Notes under the pieces: model-generated
The model's input: only the letters and a program-made list of their open reading frames with translations
Told to the model about the DNA's origin: nothing
Database searches by the model: none
NCBI GenBank assembly: GCA_905221605.1
Contig: CAJNDS010002349.1
Location: 124,001-188,000 of the forward strand
DNA length: 64,000 bases
Reading direction: 5' to 3'
From: Symbiodinium natans
Taxonomy: Eukaryota; Sar; Dinophyceae; Suessiales; Symbiodiniaceae
Translations under genes and position numbers: made by a program
Shown here: piece after piece, positions 60,061 to 64,000 of the stretch
Numbering within the stretch: position 1 is the first letter of the stretch
Layout: every line of letters begins with the position of its first letter

Positions 60061-60436
60061 CTGTCAAGACACATGAACACATCTTTCAGCACCGCTCCAT
60101 GATGCTCCATTCTCTCGCGTGGTCTTGATCCGTTGTGCATTCAGAAATTCAGGGTTGGGAACTTGTCATTGCACGATCGCCTCGCAGGGTGCTGGATGCT
60201 TGTATTTCATCTAGTGAGATCGCCGCCGTGTCACATCCGCCGTTTTGTGGTCAGCAGCTTTAATCTCCGCGGCTGCCATCTTGCCTCCACCAACGGCACC
60301 TTCGAAAGCCACAACTCTGAACATCTCGAAATTTGCAGCGAGGCGTGATGTGTCCTTGTTTTTGCGTGGCTTGTGCATGAATGCGGGAAGCACGCTTAGT
60401 TGTGACTTCCTTCTTTGCTTACTTGCTACCCGCATG

Positions 60437-60520
60437 CGTGAGACCTCGCTTTCCAAACTCCAGCTTCGTGTGGAGCTCCAGCTTGACAAACGCCTCGCCA
60501 TCAAACCAAGTCTGGACGGG
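60437..60520 (-). CDS. Inter-domain helix exon
   Basis: The minus-strand frame reads TWFDGEAFVKLELHTKLEFG then KR. LELHTKLEFGKR resembles the stretch linking consecutive cNMP domains in dinoflagellate proteins. A further possible piece at about 60,330-60,250 (LAANFEMFRVVAFEGAVGGG) has no clear match. Confidence 0.45.
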
Positions 60521-60789
60521 AGAAAACTCGCGCTTCCACAATGAGTTTTTTGGCTGCCTCTCGAGTGATCTTCCTCAGAGACATGTGCAGGCCGACATGC
60601 GAGTGTCCACGAGTGATGCCCACTCCTTAACCCTTTGGCGGCCTATGTCCATCCGAGCGGCAGTGCCTTGACCTCGCTGGTGGCCTGGTCTTGCTACGCC
60701 CAAGAAGCGATTTCGCACGGGAGCGCTGCCATTTATGTTGAGTTGATGTTGAGGAATTTGAGCTCATGTAAGCCAGTGTAAGCATAGCA

Positions 60790-61337
60790 ACATGTCTAAG
60801 CTTGGTGCTCTGATGGTGGCGGTCCGCGGCGTGTCGCGGAGTAGCGCATGCTCACCAAAATAGTCACCAGCCTCCGCTTGCGAGCATGAGCAACACAAAA
60901 ACACCAGCAGCAGAAGCAGAAGCAGGCCTCAAATCTAAACCAAAAAACTCAGATAGCAGGCCTTGAGCGTGGCAACTCGATGGTCATTGACTGTAACTCC
61001 TGCGAAGATGAGATCCATTCAGGCAGGTATAGAGCCAGCAGTCTTGTCGAGGCCTGCAGTGCCCCTCTTCAAGATGAAGAACGCATAACCTTAAAAAGCG
61101 CAGCAGCTTCCACCAGACGAGGGGTGACGAGCCATGTGGGTATAACCGAGCATCCATCAGCCCAGATGGGGGGAAGAGCGAGAGGGAGGGAGAGTGAGCG
61201 AGAGAGAGAAAGAGAGACGGCAAGAATGCACAGAATTGCTGAGAGGATGACCTCCCTCGCCCTGGTTGATGATAGCCTCGTCTTTGGCAAAGGAGACCTC
61301 CTCTGCTGATCGCGCCAGTGCTGGTAACTCGTCCTTG
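60790..61337 (-). CDS. cNMP domain A, four exons
   Basis: Exons: 61337-61252 (KDELPALARSAEEVSFAKDE then AIINQGEG); 61089-61054 (YAFFILKRGTA); 60999-60962 (VTVNDHRVATLK); 60871 to about 60790 (AGDYFGEHALLRDTPRTATI then RAPSLDML). The join reads IINQGEGGYAFFILKRGTAG and VTVNDHRVATLKAGDYFGEH, a full barrel with intact cassette (FGEHALL...PRTAT). Donors are GT (61,251), GC (61,053) and GC (60,961). Acceptors are TAG|C for the first exon and AG|G for the rest. Joined reading phases agree at every boundary. The intron after the first exon contains a CT tract (GA on the plus strand at 61,178-61,218). Confidence 0.85.
61178..61218. repeat. GA dinucleotide tract in a cNMP gene intron
   Basis: GAGAGAG with AGCG interruptions. 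Similar tracts are at 6,095-6,141, 58,755-58,785, 62,580-62,592 and 62,670-62,704. On the minus (coding) strand they are pyrimidine runs. Confidence 0.85.
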
Positions 61338-61439
61338 CTATAGTCGCATGTAACGCAGCTCGAATCGTTGATGCAAGGCGACCGACAAAACTCCTTTCCT
61401 TGCCAAAACCTCTGTGTCACCCCTGGGATCCCGGCCCGC

Positions 61440-63180
61440 GGCAGACGCTTGAAAAGCTCGACCTCTGGGAGAGTCCAAAAGTGCTGTCAAACTGCCTCAA
61501 TACAGAGTGGGGGGGGAGTCTCTAGGGTCTCTGTGTGTTGTCTTTCTTGTCTCAAAAATTCGCTTCTTTTGCTTGCTCTCACACGGTCCCAGAGTGGCCT
61601 TTCCGAGGAAGGCCAGGCGCTCTTCTGTGACTTCCTGGGAGCTGCCGCAGCCCATGGCGGGGAGGGCAGAGAATTGGCCCCTTTGCTCTGCGTGGTGCTG
61701 GACTCTCGCACATGACGCTTTTCTTCTTTGGGCGACATCTGCATCTTTGTGACTTCGTGGCGGATACTGCGGATACTCCTGGAGTTTCTCATGGCTGTCC
61801 TGGCTCTGATTGGAGGCTCGCGCCCATGTCTTTCCCCCTCCAAGACAGCGGAGACATTCGGCGACGAAACTCACAACAGGCTTCTTGCAGCGGGATGCAG
61901 AGAAGAGTGCAAGGCAACTCCAACGTTAAGCACTTTCAACAGCCCGTGCCTTTGAGCCTCGGCCATCTTCTTGAGTCCTGCACTCAGAACATCTCAGAGA
62001 TATGGTGCAGCTCAGTGCAATTCCAAGGTCCAAAGTGGTAAAAGTAGCTGAGACAGGTGTCCCGAGCCTTCAATCCATTCGTTCTCCTGGCAAGGGATGG
62101 GCCTGAACCTGGTCGAGAATGTCACAGAATGTCTCACAATTTCACAGGTACCCCCTGTTGTTATATGACATTGTATGACTCCTGAATATTCCCCAAGCTG
62201 TGTCAACTCCCAGGGGCTCCTACGTTGCGGCTAATCGGCCAATTAAGCGGGTCGTTGAAGCCCCGCGGCGCAAGGCCGGCACGCGGCCCGGGCCACTTTT
62301 GCTCGAAGCCGGCATTCTGGCTGAACGTCGCGCTCTCGCCTAGGTGGGGCATGCCTCTCGCCGTTCTCGAAACTGACCTCGCTTTTCCTTGGCTTTTGGA
62401 TTCGCGACATGTGAAACTGTCGTCGCCTCAGAACGTCTGTGCTCGCCAAATGTGAAACGGTCGTCGTCTGGACTTGTGGGCTCTTGGTGTCCTTTGGACG
62501 TGCTCCTCATTGAGTATTCTCTTTCGGGTCTCTCACCGGGGTCTACGCTGAGAAATCGCGGGTATCGTTTATCCTTCGCAGAGAGAGAGAGGGGCAGCAG
62601 GAGAGGGATAGGCAGGCATGGCAGGCGCAGTCCCAGGTGTGCATGAGCAAAACCAGACCCAGCCGAGACACAGAGAGCGAGAGAGCGAGAGAGAGAGAGC
62701 GAGACGCCTCCGTCAACAAAAAAAAGGGGTGAAAATGGCGAAACACACGGAAGAGCAAAGGAGTCAGCGCAGAGCCCCGCCTCGCAAGGCCCGGCTCCGG
62801 CCTGGAAGAGGACAGGTAAAAAAACGGAAAAAGCATTTATTTACGCAGTTTTGGGCGTCCACTCTCTTCTCGGTGAAAGGTCACAAGGATGCAAAGAGTG
62901 CAAGTGGCTGCAAGTGTACACTCCCAGTACACAATCTTTGGCTGAATCTGTTGAGAAACTCTTCGGTGCGGTAGCTCGTACAGCTGTCGTAGCTGCTCTC
63001 AGTTCTGCTGAGCATCCGAGAATCTGCTTTTTTGCTTTTTGTAGCTGGCCTGTAGTCGGGCGGCCGCAGGCCCGGCAGACCCGGCAGGGCCTCGGCCTTG
63101 CGGCTCTTGGACCGCGGCAGCTGCCGGAGATCCTGCGCGAGTCACACGGAGCGGGGGCGGAGAGGGGGGGGGGGGGGGGA
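61440..63180. other. Upstream region, no gene clearly supported
   Basis: Minus-strand frames near 61,790-61,680 (MRNSRSIRSIRHEVTKMQMS then PKEEKRHVRESST) could be an exon upstream of cNMP domain A, but no motif proves it. 62.2-63.1 kb shows open frames with arginine-rich composition and GA tracts only. A G-run occurs at 63,165-63,180. Confidence 0.3.
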
Positions 63181-63184
63181 AAGG

Positions 63185-63300
63185 GGGAGGTCGGCGGAGC
63201 TGTGCCTGAGTGGGAGGCTGTGGAAGGCCTTCATCGTCGAGCTCCAGAAGCTCCGCGCCCACCACCTCCAAGCTGGAGCTTTTGCTCTCTAAGTTCACTA
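63185..63300 (-). CDS. Possible exon, acidic helix
   Basis: The minus-strand frame reads NLESKSSSLEVVGAELLELD then DEGLPQPPTQAQLRR. Composition is protein-like until it meets the G-run. No family is recognised. Confidence 0.35.
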
Positions 63301-63677
63301 CACTTACACATTACAATAGAATTACAGTACAATTACAAGCTGGTCTCCGTGATGCTCCTTCTTTGCCCCGCCCCGGAATCACGTCTGCCTCGCGGTTCAC
63401 GTTGAAACCTCGGCAGCAGACAGGAAGGACGGCTCACAGAAGAGCTGAAGGAAGTAGAGTAAGTAGAGGCGCTGAAGTTCCAGTGTTCTGGCTTGGGAGT
63501 CTTCCGTTCTCTCCTGTCGCTGTCGTCCAGCATGAAGCCCAACGATCTGGACATTTAACAGTGCGTTGCCTCGGCTTTTCCCGGCATGCCGGCTGTGCCT
63601 CCTGAGAACATCTAGTGAATTTGAAGCACAGCACCACACAACAGTGCGCGCAACAACGCATCACAACTTACGAGTCG

Positions 63678-63818
63678 GACTGAAAACACTCTCTGACCTC
63701 GTGGAGGGAGTCCTTCACAACACTCTCGAAAGCCTCTGCCAGTACACAGTGGATGCACTTCCTGACCGTGAAACCCTTCCCCGCGCTCAGGCACCCAAAC
63801 ACCAGACACTTGAGCTGG
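63678..63818 (-). CDS. Probable exon, unrecognised
   Basis: The minus-strand frame reads LKCLVFGCLSAGKGFTVRKC then IHCVLAEAFESVVKDSLHEV then RECFQSDS and a stop at about 63,675. The alternating hydrophobic pattern suggests helices, and four cysteines are present. It may be the last exon of a gene extending past the right edge. The family is unknown. Confidence 0.4.
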
Positions 63819-64000
63819 AGTCAGGTTGACAAGACATCATGTTATTTGCAATTGGATTTTGTTCTTGTTGGAGGATTGAGATTACACCGCCGAAGACCCC
63901 AAACAGTAGAAGCAAACTACACATCGTGTGAAGTGAGGTTCCTTCCTTCTACGAGTACACGCGAGCCACCGCACCTAACTTGGCTGGGGCAACAAGCGAC

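Noticed and set aside
61730-61845. MGASLQSEPG as a myristoylated PKG N-terminus
   Set aside because: The frame stops after twelve codons and no donor was found that joins it in phase to the first cNMP exon.

Overview
The window looks like nuclear DNA of an alveolate, most likely a dinoflagellate. The evidence is: (i) every gene I can recognise lies on the minus strand, as in unidirectional dinoflagellate gene arrays; (ii) homology-guided splice junctions use GT, GC and GA donors in similar numbers, and nearly all acceptors read AG|G; (iii) TTTAGGG-type telomere-like tracts are scattered through introns and spacers; (iv) gene content includes cyclic-nucleotide (cNMP) domain proteins, an apicomplexan/dinoflagellate-style cGMP-dependent kinase, degenerate EF-hand repeat proteins and a fused UDP-rhamnose synthase. 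Exons are short (down to 13 bp), so most coding sequence is hidden in small pieces. The species cannot be fixed from this sequence, and a chromerid is the main alternative.

Layout, left to right. 1.4-8.3 kb: a multi-cNMP-domain gene. 8.8-10.1 kb: an unrecognised gene with two CxxC pairs and a charged helix. 10.9-11.7 kb: a long TAG microsatellite. 13.9-15.8 kb: unrecognised exons. 16.4-17.6 kb: AT-rich and 45-bp repeats. 18.8-25.2 kb: a large EF-hand-like repeat gene whose last exon is a recently amplified 2.1-kb block. 25.2-26.8 kb: AT and T/G-rich repeats. 28-29.4 kb: probable exons. 30.1-31.0 kb: a HEAT-repeat gene. 31.8-33.2 kb: probable exons. 34-37.3 kb: telomere-like and simple repeats. 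37.5-38.1 kb: exons of a probable membrane protein. 38.3-40.6 kb: a complete three-exon UDP-L-rhamnose synthase gene. 41-44.4 kb: C-rich repeats. 44.5-50.7 kb: cGMP-dependent kinase exons (last cNMP domain and the kinase N-lobe), interrupted by a separate same-strand gene at 45.6-48.8 kb with a possible signal sequence. 51.2-57.9 kb: a repeat-only block bounded by inverted repeats and holding a 77-bp minisatellite. 59.1-61.3 kb: two more cNMP domains, possibly the 5' half of the same kinase gene. 63.2-63.8 kb: unrecognised exons.

Functionally the recognisable genes are signalling proteins (cNMP/PKG, Ca-binding-like repeats), one nucleotide-sugar enzyme and one scaffold repeat protein. As is usual for dinoflagellates, neighbouring genes share no pathway. 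No tRNA, rRNA, CRISPR array, prokaryotic operon or transposase gene was recognised. Coordinates of exons not anchored to a family motif are approximate.
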